The notes: generated by a model from the sequence alone, not told the origin. DNA of 64,000 nucleotides from Sparassis latifolia (GCA_018466975.1 CM031555.1:806001-870000); one strand, 5' to 3'. Numbered from the stretch's first letter, positions 1-23,768 are shown. Made by a program: numbers and translations.

Positions 1-574
1 AATCAGCGCAGAGTTCGCGTCTTTTATGCCGACAGCAGGACTATGCTGATAAAACAAATTTCAACGGGTAGGCTCCGAGGAACACACCTCGACTCAGCCC
101 AGTGTGGTCATCAGATGGAGACATATTTATCGAAAGCAGCCCGCGAGTGAGGCTGAAGCTCCGAACATGCCTGGAAGTTGGTCGAGAGTCTCTTGAGATG
201 AGATAGATTTGGAGACCCGTGTCACGGCTATCACAAAATGTCACAGTGTGTCACGCGGAGTATCGCGGTGACGTGGATCCCATTCCGGCAAAATATTTTG
301 CCTCCATTGTGAGCCAGAAACAATATGGGCTGCAATTTCAATCACCTGTGTATTGCCTTACAATTTTTGGCTAGGTCATGTAAGCGTTACAAATGGTAGA
401 AATGTTGCTGGTGCATTATGCAGTACCCAAGTCTTCCGGATGGGTTGTGACTGATGTGACGCTCTGTGATTCTTTCCCGGTTCCAGTGATGGTATACACC
501 CGCGGTTCTCGAAGATCGACAAGGGATTCAAGGACCGAGAACAACGCAGCAGTCTATTATCGCGCACCCACCAC

Positions 575-605
<31 letters not shown>

Positions 606-800
606 GTCCTACTAACTACGAGGTATCCACGCGTCCATAAACGACAGACAAAGTGCGGAGGGTAACGAACGGAAAAGATCAACAAATATCAAAAGCGATC
701 GTGAGCCGGGACAAAAGTACGCGGCGGCAGCCGCCCACACGCCACAGCGGACGGCGGGGGCACCAAGAACCAAGAACGAGGGGGGCAGGCAGCGCACGGG
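1..800. other. Intergenic left edge
   Basis: No coding region is recognisable here. The stretch lies downstream of the lipid kinase gene that ends at 801 and holds a dinucleotide repeat at 574-605. The short open frames on both strands show no family resemblance. Confidence 0.6.
574..605. repeat. (CG)n/(CA)n microsatellite
   Basis: About five CG units run directly into about eleven CA units, a compound dinucleotide tract typical of intergenic DNA and probably length-polymorphic. Confidence 0.9.
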
Positions 801-2898
801 CTATGGCGCGCCCTTCTTCTTCCCGGGAAAGTCAAATTCCACCTTGTAGAACCCGCACGGGCTGAGGAGCGTCGCGAGGCCCTGGTGCACCTCCACCTGG
901 AACGCCTCGAACGGGTACGCCTCGCCGTCAACAGCGAGGCAGCCCTTCTTCGAGTACGGCTCCACGCGGTACGCCTGCGCCTTCAGGTAGCGTTGCTGCG
1001 CGGGCGTCAGTGAGCCGGCGGCGGCGGTGCGCGCGAGCGGGGACGCACCGATTCCAACCAGTACTGCTCGCCCTTGTGCGCGACCTCCATCCCGTGGAGT
1101 AGCACGCGGCGCGACGTCTGCAGCAGACAAGCAATACCAACTCAGCACGCGCCCGGGGCGGCGAACACAACGGGACCGAACAGTACACGCACCATCTCCT
1201 GGATGACGATATCGATGAGGCCGTCGTCGGGGAGGGACACGGGGAACTGCATAAGGTCGCGGGAGACGTACGGGCCCTTGCCGGCGTACATGTACACCAG
1301 CGGCTTATCGAACGCGATCCAGCCGTCCGCGTCCGCGTCCGTGTGCTGCAGCTCCGGCAAGGTCGCAGACGGCAGGCTCAGCGGGGGCAGCGGGGACATC
1401 GGCGGGAGCGGGGACTTGGGGGTCGCAGGGCCCGAGTCCGGGCTCGGCGGCTCGGCGCGCGGGGAGCGCAGCGTGGTCTTGGAGCGGGAGTTATGCAGGT
1501 TGTGGACCATGCGGTGCTTGTCGGCCTCCGCGACCTTGATCGAGAGCTTCACGGGACAGCGGCGCTTGACGATCACTGCCGCGGGGTGGTAATGCAGACG
1601 GTCAGTGAGGCTCGAAACCGGGCATAGACGCGTTACCTCCGTGCAGGTATCCAAGGATGAACCGGCTGAGACGGCCTCCGCTTGAGTAAGCACGGGGCAG
1701 GACAGAGAGAGATGCAAAACGCACTTTGAGCCCATGAACCGCAAGCGCTCGGTGCGCAGGTCAAGGTCAGCGAGGAGGCCGACGACCTGGGACATGAACG
1801 AGAACACGCGGCGGTCCTTCTGGGTCACCGAGAAGAGATCGACGCTCATGGGGAGGCCTGCAGCGGGGGCAGCGCCCAATTGGTTCATTTCGGGCAGCGC
1901 AGGGCGCGCACGCCAAAGGGGAGGGACGGACCTTTGACGGCGTTCAGCGCGGCCGCGGCGACGTCGTATCCATCCTGGGGAAGAGGAGGGGCAGTGTTCA
2001 GCATCAAGACCGGATCGGGATCAATGACGACGCGGGACGCGAACGCACCTGCACACCAAGAAGGTTGACGGCTAGCCCGTTGCCGGATCCACTGGGGACC
2101 GGGGTGAGGGGGGTGCGGAAGGCGCGAGTGGGGTCGGCGTGTGCGGCGAAGCCGTTGAGCACCTCGTGCACAAGCCCGTCGCCTGAGACGGTGACGACGA
2201 CGTCAAAGTCGTCTAGAGGGAGCTCCTTGGCGATGTCGAGGCCATGCTTGACGTGGGTTGTGACTGGGTGGAAATGGAATGTCAAGGGAATGCATGCGAG
2301 TGAGAGGAAGCGCACATGTGGTGTCGATGAGACATCGGGCTGCGCGGAAGATGGGCTCGACTTGCTTGATGTAGTGTTGGACGGCGTTGCCCTGGCTCGA
2401 AGGCGCTTAGAGTGAGGTGGGAACAGAAGGACGAGAAGCATACGGGACCACTCTTGGGGTTGACCAAGACCTTGAGTCTCCTCTGACGCTTGACGCCTAC
2501 GGAAGGGGACTGAGTGGTGAGGATGGAGAAGGGGAGGGTGGGAACTGACCGGTGTATGCAGCGCTCATGAGGGCATCTGTGAAAGCGTTGGCGGCGACCT
2601 TGTCCTTGTCGTGGAGGTTGACGTTGATCTGTACGAAAGAGAGCGGTGCGGACTTCTTCTTGCGGGCAAGGAGGGATATCTCGAGGACGTTGTTGTCGGT
2701 GAGCTCAGCCCATATGACGTTGTAGACGTCGGTCTCGATCTGCGGCCATTTCTCTGGAGAAGGGTGAGTTGTGGAGGGCGAGAGCGGGTGAATGGGCTCA
2801 CTGTCGCCGGTGCGGGAGACGAGGAGGGAGGTGGGGGTGAGGGAGAAGGTGGAGATGTGGTGACCAGAGGCGACGGAGAGGGAGATGGGGGCGTCCAT
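801..2898 (-). CDS. Sphingosine (long-chain base)/diacylglycerol-type lipid kinase
   Basis: This gene resembles fungal LCB4/LCB5 sphingoid-base kinases, which phosphorylate sphingoid bases with ATP. The ATG at 2898 lies in a good context (CCACC before it); the frame stays open upstream but has no further ATG. The spliced product carries VNPKSGPG, then the kinase signature SGDGLVHEVLNG with its catalytic aspartate, and PSGSGNGLA, in family order. The second half has a GRLSRFILGYLHG block and ends with an AVDGE segment followed by a hydrophobic tail ending PGKKKGAP. At least seven short introns are needed. A proline/serine-rich insert (about 1340-1480) interrupts the C-terminal half, which is common in fungal homologues. 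Start codons of this gene and of the divergent methyltransferase are only 154 bp apart. The preferred lipid substrate cannot be read from the sequence. Confidence 0.85.
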
Positions 2899-3052
2899 GG
2901 TGGGGGAAGGAGATGGAGGAGAGAGAGAAAAGCCATTCTCGTGAGACGCGGCTGTCGGCCCCGCAGCAGCCAAATAATATTCTTCCCGTCATCATCCACG
3001 GCTGCAACACGAGCTGTAACGCGATCTCTCGGTCGCCCATCTCCTCGTGTCC

Positions 3053-4245
3053 ATGGCTGCCACCGCAGAGCACCCAGTACACAACGTCGCCAAGGCCGGC
3101 TTCGGGACGGGGACGAACGAGCTCTACGATCGGTCAGTCGCTCCGGGCGCTCGCTTCCCTGTTCTCATTCCACAGCCCCAGTGCTCGGCCCTCGTACCCG
3201 CCTGCCGCCCTCTCCCACATCCGCAATGCCCTCGCTGCCTCTGCCCCACTCAACATCGTCGAGTGAGTACACCTGCCCCATCTTCGCTTCTCTAACCGCT
3301 CTGGTGACCAGGATCGGCGCGGGCACCGGCATCTTCACCCGTGCGCTCCTCGCCCACCCCGACTGGTCCCAATCCGTGAACCAGCTCCGCGCCATCGAGC
3401 CTTCAGAAGGCATGCGCGACGTCTTCGCAAAGTCCGTGCATGACCCCCGCGTCTCCGTCGCCGAGGGCACCTTCGACTCCACCGGCGTCGACGACGGGTG
3501 GGCCGACCTCGTCGTCATCGCACAGGTGCGTTTCCCCACTTCCGCATATACATATGTACGCTCACCCGGGCTTCTCTCGTGTTCGCGTTCGCACTCGCAT
3601 CTGCATTGACTGCTGCGCGCATATTCGCGTCCACAATCGCACCGTTTCCCCTCCCCGTTTGCTTCACTGTTCCACCTTCGCAGGCGTTCCACTGGTGCCT
3701 GGACTACGATAAGGCCTCCGCCGAGTTCGCCCGCATCCTCAAGCCCACCGGCATCCTCGCCCTTATCTGGAACCTCGAGAACAGGTCCGTCCCTCCCTCC
3801 TTCCCTTCCCACACACCCAACTGACGCCCCACCGCCCTTCCCACCACCCACCCCGCACCGGAACCCGATTCCGTGCTCACGCAGGGACGGCGCGCCGTGG
3901 GTCGCCCAGCTGCGCGACCGCATCGAGCCCGAAGAGCTGCGCACCCCCCAGTTCCGCCTCGGCCTCTGGCGCGCCATGTTCGCCACCCCCTCCTACACCG
4001 CCCGCTTCGCCCCGCCCGACGAGCGCACCTGGTCCTACGCCCTCACCGGCACCCGCGCCCTCGTGCTCGACCGCGCCCAGAGCAAGAGCTACATCGCCAT
4101 CCTCCCCCCGGACGACAAGGCCGCCGTCGTCCGCGATATCAACGCCGTTCTCGACCGCGCGGACGGCCTGGTGTGGGTCGATGAGAAGGAGGGCGTGTTC
4201 GAGTATCCGTACAAGACTTTGGTCGTGATCGCGCGGAAGAAGTGA
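3053..4245 (+). CDS. Class I SAM-dependent methyltransferase
   Basis: Five exons can be placed exactly: 3053-3132, 3182-3262, 3312-3525, 3684-3784 and 3885-4245. All introns are GT-AG and together the exons encode 278 residues. The protein begins MAATAEHPVHNVAKAGFG and carries the SAM-binding motif EIGAGTGIF. An acidic post-motif region (AIEPSEGM) and the AFHWCLDYDKA segment follow, as in small fungal cytosolic class I methyltransferases. It ends KTLVVIARKK. The substrate is unknown; relatives are often annotated only as S-adenosyl-L-methionine-dependent methyltransferase. The gene is divergent from the lipid kinase with a very short shared promoter. Confidence 0.85.
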
Positions 4246-4702
4246 GCTGCGGAGGTGTAAGTAGACTGTACCGATTTATAGATGACGACTGAGGAAATAG
4301 AAATGTGTGAAGCTTCCCTCGCATAATCCACCACCACCACCACCACCGCCGAACGGTGGCTTATTGCTGTTTGCGCAAGGGCTGGCGGTGGTGCTGCTCC
4401 TCACGCACAACTGACGCGCGTTTTGCACCAAAGTGACCTCGGGCAATTCAACCTGCTCGAGCCTCACGTCGACATCCACCTTCACTTGAAATGCCATATG
4501 AGAACGTCGAGCTTCAGACAGCGCGGGCACACGCGAATGACATGCAAAATTTCATTTTGATTGCAGATGCTATACACTAAGAGGTCGTAAGATGCAAGCA
4601 AAGGAGATGCCCAAACACCGCGAGGTATGTCAAAAAAATACAGATGAGAGAGAATCAACGACGACAGCAGCACAAGCTCAGCCCAAGCCTTCCGACACGC
4701 CT
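4246..4702. other. Convergent intergenic region
   Basis: This stretch lies between the 3' ends of the methyltransferase and Hsp90 genes. It holds a (CCA)n run near 4330-4348 and no recognisable gene. Confidence 0.6.
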
Positions 4703-7140
4703 CTAGTCAATCTCCTCCATCGCCGACGTCGACGCCTCCTCCGCTGGGGGCACCTCCTCGGCTGCCGCGGGCGCAGGCGCGGCCTCCTCCTCCTCGTCGA
4801 CGTCAAGGCCGAGCGAGATCATGCGGTGGATGCGCTTTGCGAACGACGTCGGGTCGTCGAGTGAGAAGCCCGACGTAAGCAGCGCGGTCTCGAACAGGAG
4901 GTACGTCAGGTCCCGCACGGACTTGTCCGCCTTGTCCTCCGCGACCTTCTTTTTCAGCTCCTTCACGATCGCGTTGTGCGGGTTCAGCTCGAGCGTCTTC
5001 TTCGACGCCATGTACGACGACATCGACGAGTCGCGCAGGGCCTGCGCTTTCATGATACGCTCCTGCAGAGGGAAATCAGTAAGGACTCGACAATACGCAT
5101 AAGCGAAGACGACGCACCATGTTTGACGACCAACCGAACTGGCCAGTGACGAGCACGCACGGCGAGTCGGTGATACGGTTCGACACGACAACCTTCTCGA
5201 CCTTGTCGCCGAGCGCGTCCTTGACGGCCTTGCAAAGGTCCTCGAACTGCTTCGCCTCTGCCTCACGCTCCGTCTTCTCCGCCTCGGTCTCCTCGAGCTC
5301 CAGACCCTCCTTCGACACGCAGATGAGCTTCTTGCCGTCGAACTCCTTGAGCTGCGTGATCGCATACTCGTCGATGGGGTCGACGAGCAAGAGTACCTCG
5401 AAGCCCTTCTTCTTGAGCACCTCGAGGAAGGGCGAATCCTTGACGGACGAGAGCGACTCGCCGGTGAGATAGTAGACGTTCTTCTGCACCTCAGGCATGC
5501 GAGTGATGTAATCTAAGACCGAGAGGATAAGGTACAAAGCGCTGTACGCGATAAAGAAAAATACACACCCTTCAACGACGTCTGCTCCTCAGCCGCCCTG
5601 GTCGAATAGAAGCGCAGGAACTCGGCGAGCTTGCTGCGATTCTGCGCGTCCTCGTGGATGCCGAGCTTGATGTTCTTGCCAAACGCCTCGTAGAACTTCT
5701 GGAAGTTGTCCTTGTCCTCCGCGATCTCGGTAAAGAGGTCCATGCACTTCTTGACAATGTTCTTGCGGATGACCTTGAGGATCTTGTTCTGCTGGAGCGT
5801 CTCACGCGAGATGTTCAGCGGCAGGTCTTCCGAGTCGACGATACCCTTGACGAAGTTGAGGTACTCGGGGATGAGGTCCTCGCAATCGTCCATAATGAAG
5901 ACGCGGCGGACGTAGAGCTTGATGTTGTTGCGCTTCTTCTTGGTCTCAAAGAGGTCGAAAGGCGCACTACGTAGAAAAACGTTCAGCCACACATCGTTAC
6001 AACGGAAGTCCGACATGAACGCACCGCTTAGGAACAAAGAGAATGGCCTTGAACTCAAGCTGACCCTCGACGGAGAAGTGCTTGACAGCGAGGTGCTCCT
6101 CCCAGTCGTTTGTCAAGCTCTTGTAGAACGCAGCGTACTCCTCGCTGGTAATCTCAGAGGGGTTACGCGTCCAGATGGGCTTCGTCTTGTTGAGCTCCTC
6201 GTTCGATACCTCTTTCTCCTTGATCTTCTTTGTTTTCTTGGGCTTCTCGGTGTCCTCGTCTTCTACCTCCTCGATTTTGGGCTTTTCTTCCTCCTCCTCC
6301 TTGGCCTCTTCCTCCTCGTCTTCGACCTCCTGCAAAGCGCGCCGTGAGTACGACAGAAACAGGAAAATAGCCGAAATAGCGAACCTTCTCAACCTCCTTG
6401 GTCACCGCCAATTGAATGGGGTAGGAGATGAACTCGGAGTGCTTCTTGACGACATCCTTGATACGCTTCTCCTCGAGGTACTCGAGCTGGTCCTCCTTGA
6501 GGTAGAGGCGGATATCGGTACCGCGACCGAGGGGAGGGTTAACGGTGTCCGGCGTGATGGTGAAAGTGCCACCGGCGGCAGACTCCCAGATGTACTGCTC
6601 GTCATCGTTGTGTTTTGAGATGACCTGCACGCGTTCGGCAACGAGGTAGGAGGAGTAGAAGCCGACACCGAACTGGCCAATCATGGAGATGTCGGCGCCG
6701 GAGCTCAGTGCCTCCATGAAGCCCTGAGAAGACGTATATTAGTTGCTCTGTCAGTATGCCATAGGAAGAACGTGGGTGCGCACCTTTGTGCCAGACTTGG
6801 CGATGGTACCGAGGTTGTTGACCATGTCCGCCTTCGTCATACCTACACCGGTGTCGCGGATGGAGAGTACCTTGTTCTCCTTGTCGGGCACGATGCGGAT
6901 GTACAGGTCCTTGCCCGTATCCAGAACGGACGGGTCGGTGAGCGAAGCATAGCGGATTTTGTCTAAAGCATCGGATCCGTTAGAGATAATCTCCCGGAGG
7001 AAGATCTCCTTGTTCGAATAGAAGGTATCTGCGGGCCAGTCAGAACGAATGCCGGGTAGGAAAATCGAACAAAACTGACTGATGATGAGGTCCAAAAGCT
7101 GGCTGATCTCAGCCTGGAAGCCAAAGCTTTCTGTCGCCAT
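4703..7140 (-). CDS. HSP90: Molecular chaperone Hsp90
   Basis: This is the cytosolic ATP-dependent chaperone Hsp90. The ATG at 7140 opens [16 protein letters not shown] and six short introns follow. The N-terminal ATPase domain shows [21 protein letters not shown] and the [13 protein letters not shown] segment that bounds the ATP lid. A highly charged linker (around 6180-6340 on the genome) is rich in EEE and KPKK runs. The middle domain carries LYVRRVFI, the [11 protein letters not shown] segment with the catalytic-loop arginine, and WSSNM. The C-terminal domain runs to an Ala/Pro/Glu-rich tail ending MEEID, where the family consensus is MEEVD, the docking motif for TPR co-chaperones. All exons join in frame, so the gene looks intact and of normal length (about 700 residues). 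It is probably heat-inducible (see the element at 7303-7315). Confidence 0.98.
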
Positions 7141-7302
7141 TTTTTGACTGCGGGAATGGTGAGACAACGCCTGCGAACTGGGGGCAGAAAAACGCGTACG
7201 GTCTAGAGATGCAGAGAGATTGATGATAGGAGATAGAAAGAGACTGAGCGGTGAGGAGGCGTGGCGGCAGGGAAGGGGTTTATGTACTTGGACGAATTTT
7301 GG

Positions 7303-7315
7303 TTCTCGAAGCTTC
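7303..7315 (-). promoter_or_regulatory. Heat-shock element upstream of Hsp90
   Basis: The sequence TTCTCGAAGCTTC is a perfect three-unit heat-shock element (alternating TTC and GAA blocks, 2-bp spacing), the binding site of HSF1. It lies 163 bp upstream of the Hsp90 ATG. Read on the Hsp90 strand it is followed after about 20 bp by a TATA-like ACATAAACC. Confidence 0.75.
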
Positions 7316-8027
7316 CATCTGCTTTTGTCGGCGTTCTCACGCAGCCTTGGATTTCGTGCACCTTCGATTGCTTTCGACGACCTTCCATCCCGCCGACGCG
7401 TCTCTCACGTGCACCGCGACATCAGAGAGTGCCACTGCTGGCAATAGCGTTCCTTTGTGAGTACGTACTGGAATCCTTCCGCGAAAGCGTAACGAAATGC
7501 TTCGGCAGCTCGGTCTATCTGAAAATTTCACTCGTGTTCAATATCCAACATCTGATCCACAGTGTCGACCAAGGCAACGATGGCCGTGTCGCGAATCTTA
7601 GTGTAGCCTTAGGTGCCGACCAAGCAAGCGTTGTCAATGTACCCTCTGCCTGCGAGGACCATTTCACACCACGGCAGATACAGTTTTCATTCCATGCCTA
7701 GACTCAGTCAAATAATGTTGGTACAATTTTAGGTATGCTTGGATCCAAGCTCGAAATGCCTCGCCGCGAAGGTGCCGCAGCACAGGCACGGCCCATACTT
7801 GGCATGCAGGTTTGTCCCTCTCTCCACTTTCAAGCTCGCTCTCATTCATGTGCACATGTGCACAGACTATGTCACCGGTAGATCCATGTGTACTCCTTAC
7901 CTCATCGACTCCACAGCCGGAAAATGCATATACATAGTTGGGAAGCCGGAAAAGCCGTCGAGGACGCATGCAAGGTAGGCTCACAATGCATCGCATTTTT
8001 TGTGGTCGATTGATCGGTATTCTATAG
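7316..8027. other. Intergenic region upstream of Hsp90
   Basis: No intact gene is seen. A minus-strand stretch at about 7545-7650 reads like protein (it includes IRDTAIVALVDTVDQML) but has an in-frame stop, and I do not recognise it. The NFS1-like pseudogene becomes recognisable from about 8028. Confidence 0.4.
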
Positions 8028-9453
8028 CACATAGCAAGTCTCTTGACACATACCCCAAAGTTGTCGTCTTCACCTCGAGTGCACGGAAAAATAGACAACA
8101 TGGCCGTCAAAAGGTATTACTCGTTTCCACAAGGACCGCAAGAAGCACGATATCACCACTCAAACAGTGAGTTCTAGTCGCTATTTACGATCTACCGTTT
8201 TGCCGAATTTGGTTCGGTGCCGGAGTAAAAGAGTGTCCTGGACTCGTGCCGTAAACTGCAGGAGGATGGTTTCGGCGTGACCTATATTCCAACGGCGTCA
8301 TTGATCTCGCCGAGCTGGACGCCGCAATCCGCCCGACACCTCTGATGTCAATCATGACACTAAACAACAAATCCAGCGTCACCCGGCCGATGAAAGAGAG
8401 CAGCGCTTTGATTCGCAAACACTGCGACGTATACTCACACGGACGTTGCACAGGCTGCCGGCCAAGTACCACTCAACATGAACGAGATGAATGTCGACCT
8501 GATACGTATGACGGGATACGAGATTTATGGCTCGAAGGGCACCGGTGCTCCATACGTCTGCCGGCGTCCCAGGGTTTGACTCGAGCCAATCATTAACTGT
8601 GGTTGACAGGAGAGAGGTCTACGGAGCGGTACGCTAGCGGCGGCCCTCGTCGTGGACATGAGTGGAGCTGCACGCGTCGCTAAGCAAGGGATGGCGGTGA
8701 GTATTCTTCCTTACGAGTTCGATGATGAGATCGTGCACGATTTTTTTTGGATGTGAGCTTTGCGGCGACGTCTGGGTTCGTCTCAGCAGCCGGCTGAGCG
8801 AAGACCTACCGTGCAGGGGTTCTGAGTTTTGGTTTTGTTGCTGCTTTGATGTGGATCTACATGATACTGATCTTTTCGAAGAGGGAACATGTCCGGATAA
8901 CTGAACCTTCCATCTGCCTTACCACCGGCATAAATGCTCTAGTGGATGATGTTGTCCGGAACGGCAACGTCCACGGTTACCCAGGTTGCGTGAATATCAG
9001 TTTCGCGTACGCCGAGGGAGAGTCTCCCATGATGGCACTCAAGGTACGAATCTCATTCTCGATGGATGTTGGATGCTGAGATTGGTAGCATCCAGGACGT
9101 TGCCCTTTGCTCCGATAGTGCATGTACATCGGCTTCGCTGGAGCTATCATATGTGCTTTGTGTACTTGTTAAAATCTACGCTCATCCCAGATGCCTGTTT
9201 CCTGAGTTGTCGCACGTGCCACCTACGACATGGCGCATTCCTCATTGCAGTTCGGTATTGGCCGCTTCACAACGGTGGCGGAGATTAATTTCGTCATCGT
9301 GTCGTGTCGGTGGTCCAGAAGCTGCGCGACGTGAGGCACGCCATTCCGACCAACATATCTTTATCACTGACTGACTACGTTCGTCGCAGCCCGCTCAGGG
9401 AGATGGTTCAGGAAGGCATCGACATCAACACCTTCAACTGGGCCCAATATTAA
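8028..9453 (+). pseudogene. NFS1: Decayed copy of mitochondrial cysteine desulfurase NFS1
   Basis: Successive blocks match eukaryotic NFS1, the PLP enzyme that supplies sulfur for Fe-S clusters, in the correct order. These are VVVFTSS and NMAVK (about 8058-8113), RFHKDRKKHDITTQT (8121), VLDSCRKLQEDGFGVTYI, DLAELDAAIRP, PLNMNEMNVDL, EIYGSKGTGAPYVCRRPRV, QERGLRSGTLAAALVV, YPGCVNISFAYAEGES and DSACTSASLELSYVL. The last block contains the SACTS loop carrying the catalytic cysteine. RFGIGRFTTVAEINFV and a C-terminal PLREMVQEGIDINTFNW with stop at 9451 complete the series. These blocks lie in different frames, with stops between them (for example after PRV near 8578), and the 5' third is unrecognisable. 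Intron remnants with GTGAGT or GTACG donors persist (about 8167, 8699, 9042, 9333), so this is a decayed DNA-level duplicate, not a processed retrocopy. Confidence 0.85.
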
Positions 9454-10104
9454 TGCTGAGGACGTGGCCGCTTGGATGTATGTGAGGGATGTTTCGTATG
9501 TTGCTATTATCGATTTTGCCAATTACTACCCGATTACTTTGCTTTCTCTGTAGCCTATTTGGATGCGACCTTTCGCATACGTCGCGTTATATAACGAGCC
9601 TAGGTGCCGGTGAACTATCGGTATCTATCCAAGTACTGTAATGGCCGGGGTCTGACCGTCGGTAACGGATCGTCCATGTCTAGGTAGCCTTGGATTGAAT
9701 TCCGAGTGGATCTCAATGAATATATGTTTGATACACTCATTGTTAAGCAACGCATACGGCAAGTGCAATTCTCTCAAAGTACAGACTACTCGATCGACAC
9801 GATATCGTACAAGTGACAACTCAACCGACCCACTATCGTACAACTGACACTGACCGACACGATCTACGACAAACGCAACTGACAACCGACATGATATCAT
9901 ACAACTACTCTGCCACCACAGTACTGTCCAACAGTGATGCAGATATCAAAGACAAGTGACAAGCTTCATAGTACACAACAAATGAGAACAAGATTGACAT
10001 GAACCACACACCAAGGTACCGCAACCACGTACAAGCATTAGATAATGGCCCGCACTAAAGGATGAGCAATATGGCCGGCGACTTCATTTGCGCGGGGAGG
10101 GAGA
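9454..10104. other. Intergenic region with degenerate short repeats
   Basis: This stretch separates the NFS1 pseudogene from the 3' end of Argonaute and contains the degenerate repeats listed separately. No gene is recognised. Confidence 0.5.
9776..9905. repeat. Degenerate direct repeats (CGACAYGATATCRTACAA-like)
   Basis: Four to five imperfect copies of a 25-35-base unit containing CGACACGAT, a TCGTACAA-type core and ACTGACA follow one another. Copies differ by substitutions and small indels. Function is unknown; this may be a decayed minisatellite. Confidence 0.5.
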
Positions 10105-21860
<11,756 letters not shown>

Positions 21861-22775
21861 GCCGATAGATCGTATGTGATGTAAAGCTGAGAGAGACGTG
21901 GGTGGTCAAAGCGACATGCTTCCGTTGAACTTGAACTTGAACGCGCGCGCGGCGAGAATGATCACATGACGGCGACACCACGAAGTCCAGGGCAGCCAGA
22001 CTGTAAGTTAGAGGCACCGTCAAGCACGCTCCAGCTAGGTGGTTGTGACATCACTCACGAACCTGTGTCCACAGACCGGATCCTAGTGTAAAATTGGGGC
22101 TCAGCGTTCGACCCCAGACTCAACTTGAGCCGCGCGATCATCAGGCGACAATGCCAGTGGCACCCATGCAATATTATCCTTCGCCGAACGCGTCCAGGGT
22201 CTGCGCGTCTCAGTAATGTGTGCGCCAAGCTGCTCGCCTCTGCTGACGCCTCAATAAGTAGCGCTGTGGTTCATGGGAGGTATGTCTTTGTTTGAAAGTA
22301 CTTGAGACCTAGAGTCCCCTCGACGCGCAGGATCGGATGGCTTGCAGACGAGCATCGCAACCACCTGCGCGCATTTCTAATTTTACGAATGTCCGTTTTC
22401 CCGTTTTGACAGAATTTTCTTGTCTGCAAATCCTGATGGTCGAACGTTACTTTGCCTCCTTGTTAAAGTTAGCACTGGCAGGTCCGATGAAGCATGCTAA
22501 GCTGGGATACCAGCAGTCGCCTCTACTGCAACTTCGTTGGCCAAACGTCTGGGGTTTTTTCTTCCACCCCGAGTCACTCATTGTTTTATGTTGGCACCTC
22601 ACCATATGTCTTTGTCCCGACTTGACGACCCCTTTTGAGGTCGAAGACACATGATGCACCGACGACGTCATGTCGTGCCCACCGCTCGCCCTCTGACCCT
22701 CACAAGCATAAATACCCCTGTTCTCATTGCTTGGACACCGAGACCAAACAGAAGGTGTATCGTTCAGCCCCCTAC
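21861..22775. other. Divergent intergenic region
   Basis: Shared upstream region of Argonaute (-) and the DUF1264 gene (+). No conserved coding sequence is recognised; an unannotated 5' exon of the DUF1264 gene could lie in its right part. Confidence 0.5.
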
Positions 22776-23644
22776 ATGGCTACCGGCAGCGCGATGATGA
22801 GTTTCGACCCCATTAACGCCATTCACCAACACATCTGTGCGTTCCACGTCTACTCGTATGCTGTCTTTATTTGATCCTTGCGTAAGGCTGACGGGTTCCT
22901 GGTTATACAGACAAGACCGCACCCGTCACCTGGAGGCACACCATTACTGCACGCGTCTCAGCCGTGATCTTCACCAATGTATCATCTATGATTCAGACAA
23001 AGCAGACGCGAAGCTTATTGGCATCGAGTACATCGTCTCGGAGCAGGTTTGTTGTCGTCGCCGAGCGTTGCGCAGGATTGACCCTGAGTACGACATCCCT
23101 TCTCTCAGCTGTTCAAGTCTCTTCCGGAAGACGAGAAGACATATTGGCATTCACACAAATACGAGGTGATTTCCAAGCTCCTATCTGCGAGACGCGATCT
23201 CAATATGCAATGGAGGTTGAAAGCGGATCCTTGCAATTGCAGCTGAAGAGTGCTGTACCGGGTGAGGCTCACGTCTACGCTCCTGCCACTTCCGACTCAT
23301 TTACTGCCACGTCAGAGGTCGTCGGCTCGGTAGCTGAGCAGCCTGCGATCCTGGAGATATACAAGACCTACGGCAAGACCATCCACACCTGGGCTGTCGA
23401 TATTAGCCCGGACCTCCCGCTAGGCCCGCCTAACCTTATGGCCTCGTACACGGGGGACGGGCAGGGCCCTCCGGAGGAGATGCTGAAGGCGCGAGACAAG
23501 AAGTCCGGAATGAGCACGGCAGAGAGGCGGAAATTAAGGGCGGGTTATCTGCCGCCCTACACGAAGCTGGGGGGTGCGGATCAATGGGAGAAGACAGGAC
23601 GAGGTCTCGTGTTCGTGGCAGAGGAAAGCGACATCAATGTGTAG
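22776..23644 (+). CDS. DUF1264 (oil-body-associated-like) protein
   Basis: The product matches the DUF1264 family, known from plant oil-body-associated proteins and widespread but uncharacterised in fungi. Blocks in order are MMSFDPINAIHQHICAFHVY, RHLEAHHYCTRLSRDLHQC, IYDSDKADAKLIGIEYIVSE, YWHSHKYE, IYKTYGKTIHTWAVD and LPLGPPNLMASYT. Introns at about 22857-22911, 23047-23102 and 23166-23210 are needed to keep the frame. A non-conserved stretch of about 50 residues follows WHSHKYEV. The start is uncertain because the frame is open upstream and a further 5' exon may exist; 22776 is the ATG closest to the conserved block. Histidine-rich motifs suggest metal binding, but that is inference. Confidence 0.8.
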
Positions 23645-23768
23645 CTGTCCAAACATATCATACTGTACAGTAGTTTTAGTGCAGATCATCCAAGCAGACT
23701 GAGACAAGTCTGCTACAACTTGACGGTGCCTGCGTACAACGGCCTTTGCATCTTCGGCCATAGCGGCC

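Noticed and set aside
2611..3609. Long plus-strand open frame (332 codons) across the lipid-kinase/methyltransferase boundary
   Set aside because: It is a GC-rich shadow of exons of two recognised genes in other frames and shows no family features.
3165..3986. Minus-strand open frame of 273 codons
   Set aside because: It lies opposite the methyltransferase exons, whose frames and introns are consistent; composition is low-complexity Arg/Gly.
7545..7650. Minus-strand protein-like fragment upstream of Hsp90
   Set aside because: It reads well (IRDTAIVALVDTVDQML) but has an in-frame stop and no recognisable family; too short to annotate as a gene.
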